Source: Castanea sativa
Lineage: Eukaryota; Streptophyta; Magnoliopsida; Fagales; Fagaceae
Length of the DNA stretch: 64,000 bases
Reading direction: 5' to 3'
Assembly: GCF_040712315.1 (NCBI RefSeq)
Contig: NC_134013.1
Location: 81,412,001 to 81,476,000, forward strand
Of this stretch, positions 26,394-38,640 are shown piece by piece (the first letter of the stretch is position 1; each line of letters opens with the position of its first letter). The translations under genes were made by a program, and so were the position numbers. Below the pieces are notes generated by a model. It saw nothing but the letters and a program-made list of their open reading frames with translations. It was not told the origin of the DNA and searched no databases.

Positions 26394-27714
26394 AAAAAGA
26401 TTATATATGCAAAGGGTGGAACGGTTTGATTGGAAGGGCGAGGACAATAATTGAGAAGGAGGAGGTAATGAGAATTAGATAACCTATGCCTTATTCAAAG
26501 AAAGTTGGCCCAATCATGAAAGACACCTCGACTCTTTTTTTACCATGATAGAGATAGAACATACAAAGCTTTATCAGTTTATTTCGACCCCACCAAGATA
26601 AAAAGAGCTGTCATTTAGCAATTTGCACTCTTTACCTTTCCTAAACGCAAAGGTTGCACGCGCTAGACGTATTACATTTACATGTAGCAGCCTGAAAATC
26701 ATTCATTTGCACATTACTTTTTACTTTTTTCCTCCAAAAATTATAAAAAGTTTGATAAGAAAAAAAAATTGAGAATTATTGAGAGGAGGATTATTATAAA
26801 GAGTTTGAGAATTATTGAGAGGAGGATTTATTATTTTGGTGCCCCACTAATTTGTCTAGCATACCTATAATACTAAAAAAGAAAAAAAATAACTCTGATT
26901 AGTTTCTTCTCAAACAAAAAACAAAAACAAAAAAACTTTGAGTAGTTTATTGGTGAGAGGATTTTAGTGCGTTGTGTGTGTAAAGCATGAATTATAACTC
27001 TCTCTTTGAAAATGACAAATATTATATAAATTATTGGTCCATGTTGAATTTAAATTGAACAATCTGATGCATGTATCTAAGTTTTGTTTTTACAAATATT
27101 CAATGGTTTTAATGATCGAGAGAAAATTTTGAGATTCAAACACCTCTATTAGAAATATTTGAGTTATAATGAAGGAGTTTTAACTTTTGAAAGAATTTCA
27201 ACCTATAGCTATAATATTCATAAAATCAAGACATTAAAATGGTTTTTGTTGTAATGAGAATCAAACTATAAATCTCTTATTTAAGAGATAAGAGACTTTA
27301 TAACCATAAGCAAGTATAACTTAATGGATGCAGAAAGAGAGATACCATATGATGATAAGCTTAGAAGGTTAGACCACAATACTTCAACTTATCAGATATC
27401 AGTAAAATTGTATTTACGTACAAGCGAATAAAGAAAAGGAGAAGTCTAAAAAGAAGGCCAGAAGGGCATGTGAGAACAAGCCACGCCAATCCACTTGCAT
27501 ATACTAAAATGAAAATATCAAGCACAGAAAGAACCAAACAAACAAATGTTATTGATTCACAGAGGATCGCCCTTTTGGCGACACAAAACCATCCACACAG
27601 ACTCACAGATTTAAATTTTAAGATTGATTGAGACCATAGTCTTCTAGTCCCCAATGTTTCAATTTTCTTCCACCATAATTGAAAACAAATAATAATAATA
27701 ATAATCACAATAAT
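26394..27714. other. 3' side of CIPK6 copy A, no gene recognised
   Basis: AT-rich intergenic DNA. A short direct repeat (TTGAGAATTATTGAGAGGAGG) occurs at about 26769 and 26807. The minus-strand frame at 27361-27708 (115 residues, hydrophobic) lies downstream of the kinase, has no counterpart beside copy B, and is judged 3'-flank noise. Confidence 0.5.
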
Positions 27715-27765
27715 AACATCGACAACAACAACAATAATTGTCTGAAGTCACACAACATATTGGAT

Positions 27766-29070
27766 TTAAGCAAGTAGTGTGGAATTGTCGGCCGGCGAGG
27801 TCCAAACGATGTCTTTAAGGGCCGGCCGGAGCTCCTTACTGCAGAACTGTTTGTATTCCAAACTATCGCCATTGTCTTTCTTCACCTCCACCACCAGAAA
27901 CGACGGCGTCACGGCGAAAATCTCCGCCGCAATAGCCAGCTTCCCTTTACGTCCGCTCTCGTTTCCTTGAAGTCTCACCCTCGACTCGCTCTTCTTCACA
28001 CTGAAATTCCCACTCTTCGCCGCCACCTCCTCCAGCGTCGATATCACACTGCTCGCCGGCCTCGTCGTCGCGAACCTCAACTCCTCCTTCTCCTCCCTCT
28101 TCTTCTCCTCGAACAGCGGCGACAAGTCGAACCCTTCAGACAAAGATATTATGTGAAACGCATTCAGAGTCTCCGACTGTTTGAATGGTGACTTCTCGTA
28201 CTCCTGAAACTCTTGCTCCTCTTTACTTAGGATTGACTTGGGTGCTGACTTTTTGAACCAAGAAGAATCCATGATTTTCGCGATTGTGATTCTTGTCATC
28301 GGATTCGGATCGAGCAGCTTCGTAATAAGCCTCCTAGCTTCTGAAGAAAACCACGGTGGACACTTGAAGTCACCTCTGTAAATCTTCCTATACATGGCCA
28401 CAATATTATCTTCCTGAAATGGCAAAAACCCAGCAAGAAGAACATACAGAATGACTCCACAGGACCAAAGATCAGCTTTAGCACCATCGTAGCCTTTCTT
28501 TCCAATCACCTCAGGCGCCACATAAGCCGGTGTGCCACACGTTGTGTGTAGCAACCCATCTTGCTTCAAATGCTCAGTGAAAGCGCTGAGACCGAAATCG
28601 GTGACTTTCAAATTGCCTTCTTCGTCTAAGAGCAAGTTCTCGGGCTTGAGATCTCGGTGGTAGACACCGCGGCTGTGGCAGAAATCGATGGCGGAGATGA
28701 GTTGTTGGAAATACACTCTCGCCACGTCTTCTCTTAGCCGACCCTTAGCGATTTTCGCAAACAGCTCGCCTCCACGTACGAGCTCCATGGCGAAGTAGAT
28801 CTTGGATTTGCTGGCCATAACTTCGTGGAGCTCGACTATGTTTGGATGCTCAACCATCTTCATCACCGAGATTTCTCTCTTGATCTGCTCCATCATACCC
28901 ACTTTGATCACCTTCTCTTTGCCCACAACCTTCATCGCCACGCTCTTCCCGGACTTCAAGTTCCTGGCATGGTACACTTTGGCGAAAGTACCATGACCCA
29001 GAAGCCGACCAAGCTCGTATTTCCCATGTAGCAACGTTGAATTACCATCTTTACACTTGTTGTCACCCAT
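27766..29070 (-). CDS. CIPK6: CBL-interacting protein kinase, CIPK6-like, copy A
   Basis: Intronless, 434 residues, ATG at 29070; Arabidopsis CIPK6 is of similar length and also intronless. Kinase domain about 18-272: glycine loop GHGTFAKV (25-32), catalytic K47, HRD 138-140, DFG 158-160, TTCGT activation-loop core (176-180) and APE 185-187, all intact. The regulatory tail has the NAF motif ([19 protein letters not shown], 302-320) that binds CBL calcium sensors and relieves autoinhibition, then a PPI region (about 331-367) for PP2C phosphatases. The C-terminal half ([41 protein letters not shown]) is diagnostic of CIPK6 over CIPK5, 20 or 25. Family roles include CBL4-dependent control of the AKT2 potassium channel and salt and auxin responses. 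It differs from copy B at 23 residues. The gene lies in a segmental duplication and its promoter carries a private tandem duplication. Confidence 0.96.
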   Translation of the reverse strand: MGDNKCKDGNSTLLHGKYELGRLLGHGTFAKVYHARNLKSGKSVAMKVVGKEKVIKVGMMEQIKREISVMKMVEHPNIVELHEVMASKSKIYFAMELVRGGELFAKIAKGRLREDVARVYFQQLISAIDFCHSRGVYHRDLKPENLLLDEEGNLKVTDFGLSAFTEHLKQDGLLHTTCGTPAYVAPEVIGKKGYDGAKADLWSCGVILYVLLAGFLPFQEDNIVAMYRKIYRGDFKCPPWFSSEARRLITKLLDPNPMTRITIAKIMDSSWFKKSAPKSILSKEEQEFQEYEKSPFKQSETLNAFHIISLSEGFDLSPLFEEKKREEKEELRFATTRPASSVISTLEEVAAKSGNFSVKKSESRVRLQGNESGRKGKLAIAAEIFAVTPSFLVVEVKKDNGDSLEYKQFCSKELRPALKDIVWTSPADNSTLLA

Positions 29071-29440
29071 TTTCTCTCTTAAAAATTTTCACCCTCTGCT
29101 ACAAAATTAAGCTTTTGAAAAGGAATTAAACAACGACTTTAGTATGCTGACTAAGAAAGAAAGAACATCAATTGATGATTTTAGAAGGATAAGACGGTCA
29201 CCCGTCTTCGACGTGTTTGCGGTGGCAAGTCCGACCGCCCATACAGCTCTTGGCTCGCCAACTCAGTTCAGGCCTTGTCAGCGAAGCTCCAACCATCTCT
29301 CTGCATTCCCTAACGACACCCAATCTCTGAAAATCTTTAGATAAGAAGAGTATCAGACTAATAGTAGTTTCAAAGCCGTAGTGTTTGGCCTTTATTTATT
29401 TATTATTATTTTTTTTCATACCGATTGCATTTGCTTACCC

Positions 29441-29447
29441 ATATATA
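29441..29447 (-). promoter_or_regulatory. probable TATA box of CIPK6 copy A
   Basis: TATATAT on the minus strand about 370 bp upstream of the ATG, conserved in the same context (GCATTTGCTTACCCATATATA on the plus strand) beside copy B at 57528. Conservation between paralogues supports a role and would imply a 5' UTR of about 340 nt. Confidence 0.55.
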
Positions 29448-29595
29448 GGGGTTTTCGTATGTCAAAATTACGTTTCCACCCATCAGGATTGGGTTTCCAA
29501 GAAGGGTCTGATCACATCGGTAGGGGTTTTTGTATGTCAAAATTACGTTTCCACCCATCAGGATTGGGTTTCCAAGAAGGGTCTGATCTCATCGA
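29446..29595. repeat. 75-bp promoter tandem duplication, CIPK6 copy A only
   Basis: Two adjacent 75-bp units (29446-29520 and 29521-29595) are almost identical, each running from TAGGGGTTTT to GGGTCTGATC and a few bases beyond. Copy B has a single unit at the equivalent place (57534-57606). The duplication sits immediately upstream of the probable TATA box. Confidence 0.92.
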
Positions 29596-30589
29596 CGTTT
29601 ACTGTTACGGGCCTCGTTTCTATAATGCAACGTGTCAGAATCGAACGGGGGGTTAGTGATAAGTGTGGGATTGGGAGAGTGAAAGGTTAGGGCACGTGTG
29701 AAGGTTTAATCAAGCCTAGAACCGCCTATGTCACAGGCCCTGGTGATTACGATTTTGTCCTCAATTGCCCGTTTGCTGTATTAGGTAGGTACAGCTTTCT
29801 TCTTTAATAATTCTGTGGGTCCACCATCCCCCTTGTCAAAACAAAAGGGATGTTGTTGATAAGTTATTACGCGTGTAATGCGCATCAGATAGTAAAAACA
29901 AGTTTGGAATTGTGATCCTATGGGCAACTACAGCAAAGATTCAAAAGAATATCCTAATTAGGAGATAAAAATAATCTGCGCAGTGCCCTCTATCACTTCA
30001 ATCAATGTTGTGAATTCCATTTTGGGTGTTTGTTTGGTTTTTCTATTACAAGTATTACATATTATTTTGGTATCCATTGTTTCTAGTTAGGGATATTTAC
30101 GAGTTTGTAATTGCACCACTCGTCGCTAAGTATGGGTCTTTGATCATCACGTTATAACAAGTCTGGCTGTTGGATTGATTAATGATAGTTTTCATTAATA
30201 TGAATTCAATTTTCTAATTTTTAAGTTGAATTAGTAGAATCCACTAATTTTTTTCATAATTTTTTTTTTCTTTTGAGAAAATAACATGATGTATATTGAT
30301 AAATAAGGCATGCATTTTTATTTATTTTTTTAATTTAGAAGGAAAATTTAAACTTTTTTTTTTAGATAGTTTCAACATATGGTATCTACTTCTGACAATA
30401 ACTCTTTATCATCAAATTAAGACACCACTTAGTTTTTAATGTAGGTAAAGGTTTAACTTTATATCTTTTATTCAACCATCAGAAGTTGAATAATAAAAAA
30501 GTAAGTGATATCAAGTATCAACTATATCATTCTAAAATAAAATAAAAAAGTATCAACTATATAAAACAACAATAGCCTTATAACTCAGT

Positions 30590-31702
30590 CAAGGATGGCA
30601 CAAAATTGTTTGAGGCATAAGGCGAGAATTTTATAGGGGCCTTTTTACATATAAATATTACTTAAATAATATTTATTTAATTTTATTTAATCTTAGATCT
30701 ATTATTAATTCTTACTTATTAATATGACTAATTCATCCAAAGTGAGCTAATGATAATTACTATATATATCATATCACCAATAAAAGAAAAGTTATTCGAA
30801 CATTCATTTTATTATATTATTTAAGTAACACTAATCATCTTCCTATCACATCAATTTGTAATTTTTTTTCCCAAAAAATTGTATTTGCTTTAGCATTTTT
30901 CATATACTTAATGGCGACTATGTTGTATTTCTATTAATTCTTTTTTTTTTGTGTGGAAAAAATGCTAAACTTATTACAAATTTTTCTACAAAAAACTTAT
31001 AAACTGATGTGACAATGAGGTGGCACTTTAACAAAAGAATAAATGAGTATTGAATTACTTCATTGGTGACATATCAATTTGTAGGACCTATGTAATAAAA
31101 CTTGTAATATACTACCACCTACTTGTACCCAGCCAATACAAGGGCGGTGGGCTATGGGTCAAAGGTAAGAGAGAGTATGGTTTAGCGGTGGGGAGAAGGG
31201 GGAAGCTTATTCTGGGGTTCCCACTCAAACTCTTTTGGGGGAAATGTCCTGCTAGGATGACATACCACCCAAAAGAGGCAAAGATGAGCTGAAATCACAA
31301 GGTGCATGCTATAAGAGTTAGTAAGAGAGAAACTCGGTCCTTATTTGGATGGGAGTGCCATAGGAAGTAAGAAAACAAAACAAAACTACTTTTGTCTGGG
31401 AATTAAACGTGATGCGGCCAATACAGGATAGTAGTGGCGGCTAGGCAGCCAGCAAACCAGTGGGTAGTCTGGGAAGGATACCCACAATAGGGCAAAAGTA
31501 GTTAAAGGGTAAAATGGTAAATCTTGTCAGCATAACTCTAATATTTAATGCCATCTTAAGATTGGAAAAAAAATATACACCTAACTCACACTTTTTCTTT
31601 AATTGAAAAAAAAAAAAAAATACCTCCCCATATTTGGTGGCCTTTTTATGTCAAGGGGCCTTAGGCCGTGGCCTAAATGGCCTAGGCCTAGGGCTAGCCC
31701 TA
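30590..31702. mobile_element. hAT-like element inserted in copy A upstream region
   Basis: The left end (CAAGGATGGCAC, then GAGGCATAAGGCGAG and GGGGCCTTTTT) mirrors the right end (GGGGCCTTAGGCC, TGGCCTAGGCCTAGGGCTAG), giving degenerate inverted termini. Near-identical 8-bp flanks AACTCAGT (30582-30589) and AATTCAGT (31703-31710) fit a hAT target duplication with one change. The interior includes a less AT-rich segment (31130-31450) of unknown origin, possibly captured. Its open frame at 31050-31292 has no recognisable domain. No transposase is seen. Confidence 0.6.
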
Positions 31703-31848
31703 AATTCAGTTACATTATTTAATCTTTCATATTTATTCTTATATGAAGAATTTGAATTTGAATCCCACTACCCATTGTACTAATTATCAAAAGAAAAATA
31801 GTGGGTATAAAAAAAAAAAGTATACTTAAGGCCCATTGGAATGGTCTC

Positions 31849-32057
31849 TAGACAATGAGGGTGATATTTGATCTCTACAATTAATTTGATCTCCACAAAA
31901 AAAAAATAATAATAAAATAAAATAAAATCTTAATGTCCATTTGAGATTGCTTATATTTATCAACATTTAAAAAAAAAAAAAAAAATAGTTAGCGTGGGAG
32001 TCAAAAACAACCAACAGATAGACAATGAGGGTGATATTTGATCTCCACAATTAATTT
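31849..32057. repeat. direct repeat, 170-bp spacing
   Basis: TAGACAATGAGGGTGATATT and about 18 further bases occur at 31849-31887 and again at 32019-32057, separated by A-rich DNA. No function suggested. Confidence 0.8.
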
Positions 32058-33247
32058 TTAAAAATGGGAGACAAAACTACAATGGAAGGTTTAAGCAGTA
32101 AGTTGAACGCGAAGAAGGGCTAAATCAAACTTTTATATATGAGGAAACAATGTTTTCGAGATACATAGGAATGGAAAAGGCTAGTAAAAAGCTCTATGTG
32201 TAGACACTTGATTTTGCACCCAGAATTTAACCTTGGAAGATAGCTAAAATGACCATTCATATACTCGAAAAAATCATAGTTGTCTTACATGCATTAATTC
32301 ATTCATTACATATTATAAAAATGATCTTGAAATTTTAATGGTCATGACGATATGCCCGATTCCCAAATCGAACTATCGGATTGAAAGATATCACGAAATC
32401 AAGTTTTCACGGTCTATACGTATTGTATAAGGTGAAACCAATCATGTGTGATTAATTGAAATTAATTTTGATTGGTTAATGATTAAAATTAATTAAATGA
32501 ATTTTTGTGATTGGTTAAGTATTTTTCTTATACTGAGATTTGTTCTATGGGTTTAAAACAAATAAGCTGATAATAATTAAAGACCGTAAAGGCTTTTGGG
32601 ATAATTATATTCAAAATAATTATTTTAAAAATCCTAATTATCACTTTGGAATGAGGTTTATCATGAAAATAACTCTTAAATTCGTCCAAATACAGTTTTA
32701 GAGTTGGAAAACACTTCAAAAACGTGCTAATCAAGTAGCAGATTTCAGATTCACGTTCCAAGACACTTTTGGCATAGTAAAACTCAAAATTCGGACTCGG
32801 CTATTTCTGGAAAAATTGTAGAGAATCGAATTTCCCTTTAGCTTTACAAATTTCAGATTAATCCAAATTTGGAGTAAAAATATATGATCAGAATACTGAA
32901 ACTTGTTGTAATCTAAAAAATCAGCTTACTTTTATCCAAATCTCTTTTTTTTAGGATTTTCCCCCATACGTTTTTTGATTATTTTTTAAGCTAATTAGAC
33001 TTAATTTTCTAAGCAACTAACACCTCTATAAATAGGAGAGGCCTTCCAACATTCAAGGACCCTTTTTTTGACACCCATTTTTCTGACCATTCTTTTTCTT
33101 ACTTCTCTCTCTCTCTTATGTTAAAGAAGTTCAGGAAGCCCTACTTTAGGAACTTCTTTTTTATTAAGAGGCTTCACTTAAATCCTTAAAAAAAAAAAAA
33201 AGTTTCTCTTTGAGGAACTCTTTCCTTAAGGATTAAGTTCATGTAGG

Positions 33248-34009
33248 TGTGGGGATAAAAGGCCCAAGGTGCATTTTTGGGTTATGGGCTTTGTCCGAGA
33301 TTGTTTACTTGTTTGAGGACGGATTGATAACGATAAAGATGTCAAACCTAGAGACCCACGAGCAAATTGTGTCAGAAGAAGCTAAGGGAAGTAATCCGAG
33401 GAGGGGTATCTCCTCGGCTAAGCGAAATAAGGATTAGATGGCACATCAAGATATGTTTCACGGGGGCATAGAGACAGGGACAGTCATGAAATATACAAGA
33501 GAAAGCTACTACCACCACATTAAATGCTCTGTACCTAAATCTCTGGCCGCATTAATGAGGAAGTGATATCTGAACAGTGATTTCGAGCCTTATAGCTATT
33601 ACCTAAAGACTTTCGGAAGGGGCTGATGGGACAAGTGTCAATATTAGCAGTCTAGACCTACATGTGGAGAGCAAAAATGGAGGGGGAGGATGAAGTATAA
33701 GACGAAAGAAGGTCCCGGGGAAATGGGGATCCAAAAAGAAAGAGAGAAAACACTGTAGACTGAATATCTGCAATCAATCTTTAAGAGATAAGAAATATAA
33801 GAATCTGCTTCTCAACTTGAGTCCAATGACAACTTTCATCATACAAATTAATCCATCTTTATCATTTTGCAGTCTTGGGTCATTGTTGTTGTCATTGAAG
33901 CTCATTAGAAATAAGATTTCTAACCCATTCTCTACAAATTTATTGTATTGGGCTCTTTGGGCCTAGACCCTTCCTCTTATTGAGCTTAGGTACAAATTGC
34001 ATCTTTATA
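33248..34009 (+). mobile_element. nested LTR inside the 32199-35320 LTR
   Basis: Starts TGTGGGGATAAAAGGCCCAA and ends GCATCTTTATA (expected CA changed to TA). Flanks are GTAGG (33243-33247) and GCAGG (34010-34014), a 5-bp duplication with one change. Its GC content is higher than the surrounding LTR, and motifs such as TCCTCGGCTAAG and GGGCCTAGACCCTTCCTC resemble LTRs I associate with Fagaceae. The open frame at 33249-33437 is LTR sequence. Exact ends are uncertain by a few bases. Confidence 0.65.
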
Positions 34010-34359
34010 GCAGGTATAACTTTAACTTTGTTTCCATAACCTGCTTTCATATTTGTTTTAGTTTCCATAGACATGATGTTTTCTTTTGTAAATAATCATG
34101 TTTCTCATATGTTATCACATGTTTTCTTTTGCTTTCAAAAGTTTTCACATGATTAATTGATGAACATGTCTAGATTTAGGGTTGAATCTTGCCTTAGAGT
34201 TTTAGATCTACAATTTTTCTTTGTATTTAAAAAAAAAAAAAAAAAACTAAAATCAAATTTGCAAGTTTTCTTCATTTTTTTTATTTATTAAGAGTCAGAT
34301 CTGTATTTTTTTTCTCTTTTGTTTCTTTTTCAAAGTAAAACCAGATTTGAATTTGATTT

Positions 34360-34760
34360 GTAAAGTTGGATCTAAATTTTTTTAATAAAATCTGATCTGC
34401 ACTTTTTCAAATAAAAATCTGCTCTATTTTTTATAAAATCTGATATGCATTTTTCCAAATAAAAATCTGCTCTTTTTTAAATAAAAAACCAGATCTGAAT
34501 TTTCCAAATAAAAGTCTGCCATGTTTTTAATAAAATCTCTGATCTGCATTTTTTTTCCAAATAAAAATCTGGTTTGTTTTTTATAAAAAATCTGATCTGC
34601 TTTTTCCAAATAAAAATCTAGTCTTATTTTAATAAAAAAAATCTGATCTGCATTTTTTTAAAATAAAAATCTGACTGTTTTTTTTTTAATCAAAATCAGA
34701 TCTGCATCTTTCAATAAAAAATTTGTGTTTTCAAAATAAAAATCTATTTTTTTCCACATT
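34360..34760. repeat. degenerate short tandem array in the LTR 3' part
   Basis: About ten imperfect units built from AAATAAAAATCTG and AAAATCTGATCTGCATTTTT alternate over 400 bp, with unit lengths of roughly 30-60 bp. The array lies within the host LTR downstream of the nested insertion. Confidence 0.7.
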
Positions 34761-35589
34761 TAAAAAACCCAATTAGATCTGAATTTTTATTTAAAATCCA
34801 TTCTTTTTTATGGAAACTCAAAATTAAATTTTTTATTGACTACTCTCATCAAATTTTTTCACACAAAATAAAATGGCAAATTTAAGGTTCTTGAATAAAA
34901 GTTTAACCCTACATCTAGATTTGATATAGCATCTGTTGCATAACATTTCATACCTTGAATATGAGTATTTAATGGTCATTAGAGTTTAGAAGACCAGACT
35001 TCGTCTGAGCGGAATGAGTGTCTAACGTATTCCCATTCCGTAATCTAACCCCCGAACTTAGGTTTTTGGATAGTAGACTAGTGTTTTATCTTTTGTTTTG
35101 GTAGATTGTAACTATGATCAAAACTTTGTAATTTTTACATAGATTGTATTTAGGACCAAAGCCTTGTAAAGTTATTCTATCAAGTTGTATTTGTATAATC
35201 AATTAATGAATTTGAGGTATTTTTGGACATGTGAATTATATTTTATTTTTTCTTATTTTTTTATAAAAAAATAAGTGGTAACTCCACATAATTACCCCTT
35301 AAGAAGTGTGGTCTCTCACACTATGATTTCTCTTTCTCTCTCTTGTTCTTGCTTGGATTTTTTCTCTCTAATTTTTTGAATCCCCCATCCTGTTGCACAT
35401 TTCCTCCTTTTATAGATACCTTCCCCTTCCTTCTCTTTGTCCAGCCAGCTTGCCCCCAGCTGGATTTGGGGGATTCTTATCCCATCAAACTCCCACTCTG
35501 CAATTTTTTTTAATCATAAAGGATGACTTTTTAGGGGTGTTTCTATTTTTCATACCAATTATTCCGCATTTAATGTAGCTAACATTAGG

Positions 35590-35929
35590 TGAGAGCCTCG
35601 TTAATGCCAAGGTGATTGTTTTATTGGGCCTTGCCTTTTCTTCTTCGTGTCCCTTGAAGTTAGTTTATGAAATGGGAATTCACAACCGAGGAGAAAAAAG
35701 GCTTCCTGAGATTCCCCCATTACCTCGGGGTACCAGTCATGCCCTTCACCTCGGTTAAGAATGTGGAAGAAATGGTCACCTCGGCTCTCCTCAATGGTAA
35801 GTACGATTTAATCTTAACCCAAGGAAGATCATTCGATGGTTACCTGTAATTTGGGCCAGGCCTATTTTCACGAGTGTATCTCCTTATTTAGCCCAAATCC
35901 TCGGGCCATGTCCAAGTTCATCCCCCACA
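35590..35929 (-). mobile_element. short solo LTR, minus orientation
   Basis: Read on the minus strand it starts TGTGGGGGATGAACTTGG and ends GGCTCTCA. The flanks carry a 6-bp direct repeat ATTAGG (35584-35589 and 35930-35935), one base more than the usual 5-bp duplication. Motifs such as CCTCGGTTAAG resemble those in the nested LTR at 33248. The open frame at 35667-35849 is contained in it. Confidence 0.6.
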
Positions 35930-35935
35930 ATTAGG

Positions 35936-36799
35936 CAAGAAAAAAAAATTATATCTTTAAAAAATGTGATTTTAAAAAATTGTATACTTTTTTTTTGGTA
36001 GTTTAAGCACTTATAAATCCAAAGGTAAAACTTAAATACAATTATTTAGATATAGTACAATATGTTTTGCAATTAAATCCAGACATTTAGAATGATTGAA
36101 TTTAATTAATATAGTAATGAATCCCACCTAAGGAACTTTATTTAAATTTTTTCAATTTTGTCTTCATACTAATCTCCCACACTCTTCATTACAAAGTGGG
36201 TTTTTTGTTAGTTCAAGTGAAGGAAGAACTATATTTAAATTTGGATACGGGTTGTGTCAAGTGCATACTAGACACAATAGGATTCAGATACATGACCAAT
36301 TTTGGATATGTGTAGGTTTAGTTAGCTCAAAATATTATACACATCTATCCTAATAAAATTTAAATTAAACTCTCTCAATATAACAATGTGGTCCATTCCA
36401 TAGAATTTCAAAGGGAGGTGCAAACAAGAAAAGATATAGTCACAATATGCTAGTTGCGACAAAAGTTATAAAAAGTTTTTTGGCACAAACTCAAAGAAGA
36501 TACATGTTAAACTTTACCGAAGCAAACACCAAAAACTTGCATTCCTGCAATGCATACATGTATGCATTTAGAGATTGGGATCCGGCAGCCCATGAGAATT
36601 GCACCAGATGCAATTCACCCTACCATCTCTCACTAAAAAATTTTACTTTTTACTTTTTTAACTTTTACTTCTTTTCATTTTTTTCTTAACACTTTTTTAA
36701 TCAATTATTGAGATTGAAAATTATTTTTTTAACAAATGATTGAGATAATTGAAAGTTTCTTTTTGCATCAGGTTCATTTAGGTGTTTTTTTTTGGGTGT
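35936..36799. other. unique AT-rich DNA within the copy A insertion
   Basis: No gene and no clear element. Present between the short LTR and the point where homology to copy B resumes (about 36800). Confidence 0.5.
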
Positions 36800-38017
36800 A
36801 TGCAAAGGTCAAGTCAGGGCCTACCGACTTGAAACCAAGCCAGATGCAGCCTCGTCAGCGGTGGTCCACATTCATTCTTACCGTGTTTAGACAGTTTGTG
36901 TGGTAAGTGACAAGTTTGCTTTGAAAGGCTGGGATTTTAGTACCTCTCATGGTCCCCAATGAGTCATCAGATGGGACCATACCTAACGAAATGAAATGAT
37001 TTTTCATTTAAATCAGTGAACTTTTGGATGGAAATGATTTTTCAGCTGCGTTCAGTCTATATCAGTGAGTCTTGTGTACTTTTTACGAAACTTACAATTT
37101 TTTTTTTTTCAGTAAAATTTTCATTTAAAATAGGTCTTACAGTACTATTTACACATTTAAAAATTATTTGCTACAGTGTTTTTAGTTTTCAGTTTTTAGC
37201 AATAAGCGGTATCCAAACAGACTCTAAGTGTGTTTAGGTAGTGCTGAAAAGTACTTGCGTTTGCGTTTCACATTTTCAGATGTGGATCCCGTGCATTGTT
37301 CGTGGGACCCGCAAATACAGTGTTTTCAGTTTTCAACAATAAGAAGTATTCAAACACACCCTAAAAGTCTTTATCCCCAAAATACATGTTTAACTCGCAT
37401 AATATTGAACATAGATGTTTTCAAATAATAAAAAAGAGATTATCAAAAACCCTTTAGCAAATAAATTGCAATCAAAGTAAAGTCATTATTATTTAATTTC
37501 TTAACAGGTATAAATGTCCACAATGTATGTGTAGAAAATTTAAATGTTATTTACAACTATACAAGCAATTTTTGAATGACTTCCATCTTTGTTGGAGGGC
37601 ATATGTGTGTAACTGGACTTCAAGAAATTTCCTTTGTTGATTATTCCAAATAAGAAAATTTGTCAAAATCAAGGGCGCCCAACATTTACCAGCTATACCA
37701 CCCAAAAGTACAATATATATTTTATCCATTTAAGCTTTAAAAGAAGCATAGGATTTCTCGTGTTCATGGTATCCCTTTCTCGTTAAAGAGAGAATGAATA
37801 AAAACCTGAAATATGAATTACAGTATGAGTATGACATATCGTTGTTTTAGATACGCTTATCTGATGTAGGTTTTACGTTATAGAGTATAGAAATAAAACA
37901 CATGCAAAGTCAGACTGTTTCACTTTTATGATAAGAACGTGAATATGATCAGCACAGCCACATAAATAATGGGTATTGTAATTCAAGTCATCAAAAGTAG
38001 ATCCCAATATCCCATAG

Positions 38018-38048
<31 letters not shown>

Positions 38049-38640
38049 AAAGAAAAGAAAAGAAGTCATCAAGTAGATAAGAAGATGGGAAAAATGCCAT
38101 AAATAAATGTTAACTGCGGTAATGGGACTCTGACTAAGGGTTGATTTTTTATCGCAATGTATAAAAAGATTGAAACAATTATCGAGTCATCTATAAAATA
38201 GAGATTGTATTGCATCATAATGCAACTATTTTATTGAACAATATTAATTAACATAATTAATAATTACCATTAAGACAGCGGAAGTATAAAGCTAAGATAC
38301 ATTAATAACAATAATTACTACTTAAGTGGATGGCAAAAAATGGGACCGACCAATAGACCTCCTCTCACTCTTGCTGTCTTAGATGAATGTGGTACAATAC
38401 AATGACTTGTATATAATATTTTTAGTTGGGCAGCATTAATTTAACATTATTTTACTTTTTTTCCCACCTCATTATATAAAATATTATAAAATTTCTTTTA
38501 ATTCATATCTTGGTATAATTAACTTATACACTATGATTGTGCGGGACAATATACAAAGCTAATGTGAAAATTGTTTACCATTCTAGTTTCTAGCTCTCTA
38601 TAATATCTTTATGGTACTTACTATACTCATATTGAGTAAA
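36800..38640. repeat. segmental duplication, copy A, distal block
   Basis: Collinear with 58615-60075. Landmarks present in both are CCTCGTCAGCGGTGGTCCAC, GATTTTAGTACCTCTCATGG, CCCTTTAGCAAATAAATTGC and ACCATTAAGACAGCGG. Copy A carries an extra MITE-like segment at 37010-37364. The match ends in ATAATATCTTTATGG, the unoccupied form of the site taken by the copia element in copy B. Confidence 0.9.
37010..37364. mobile_element. MITE-like insertion absent from copy B
   Basis: Two adjacent units of the GTTTGGATA/TATCCAAAC superfamily. The first ends GCGGTATCCAAACAGACTC. The second (about 37213-37364) runs from GTGTGTTTAGG to TATTCAAACACACCC. An internal imperfect palindrome (GGATCCCGTGCA...CGTGGGACCCGC) matches that of the MITE at 44288-44628. 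The segment is missing from the corresponding place near 58786. Confidence 0.7.

Larger units (their letters stand above)
27715..30105. repeat. segmental duplication, copy A, proximal block
   Basis: The 3' flank, CIPK6 coding sequence, promoter and about 1 kb of upstream DNA are collinear with 55810-58485. Clear shared landmarks beyond the gene are GATTACGATTTTGTCCTCAA, AAGTTTGGAATTGTGAT and TTTGGTTTTTCTATTA. Small indels separate the copies, including about 60 bp present only here near 29840-29900. Confidence 0.9.
32199..35320 (+). mobile_element. long solo LTR (3.1 kb) with 5-bp target duplication
   Basis: Begins TGTAGACACTTGATTTTGCA and ends GTCTCTCACA, flanked by the same five bases CTATG (32194-32198 and 35321-35325). 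A TATA box (CTATAAATAGGA, 33026-33037) starts the presumed transcribed part. The 3' region has AATAAGTGGTAACTCC, the counterpart of AATAAGTGGCGACTCC in the LTR at 23319-25479. There is no primer-binding site, gag-pol or second LTR. It is enlarged by a nested LTR (33248-34009), so the original LTR was about 2.35 kb. Probably Ty3/gypsy, from sequence resemblance. Part of the foreign DNA splitting the CIPK6 copy A upstream block. Confidence 0.85.

Noticed and set aside
27361..27708. 115-residue hydrophobic minus-strand frame
   Set aside because: Lies in the CIPK6 copy A 3' flank, starts in an AAT repeat, and has no equivalent beside copy B.
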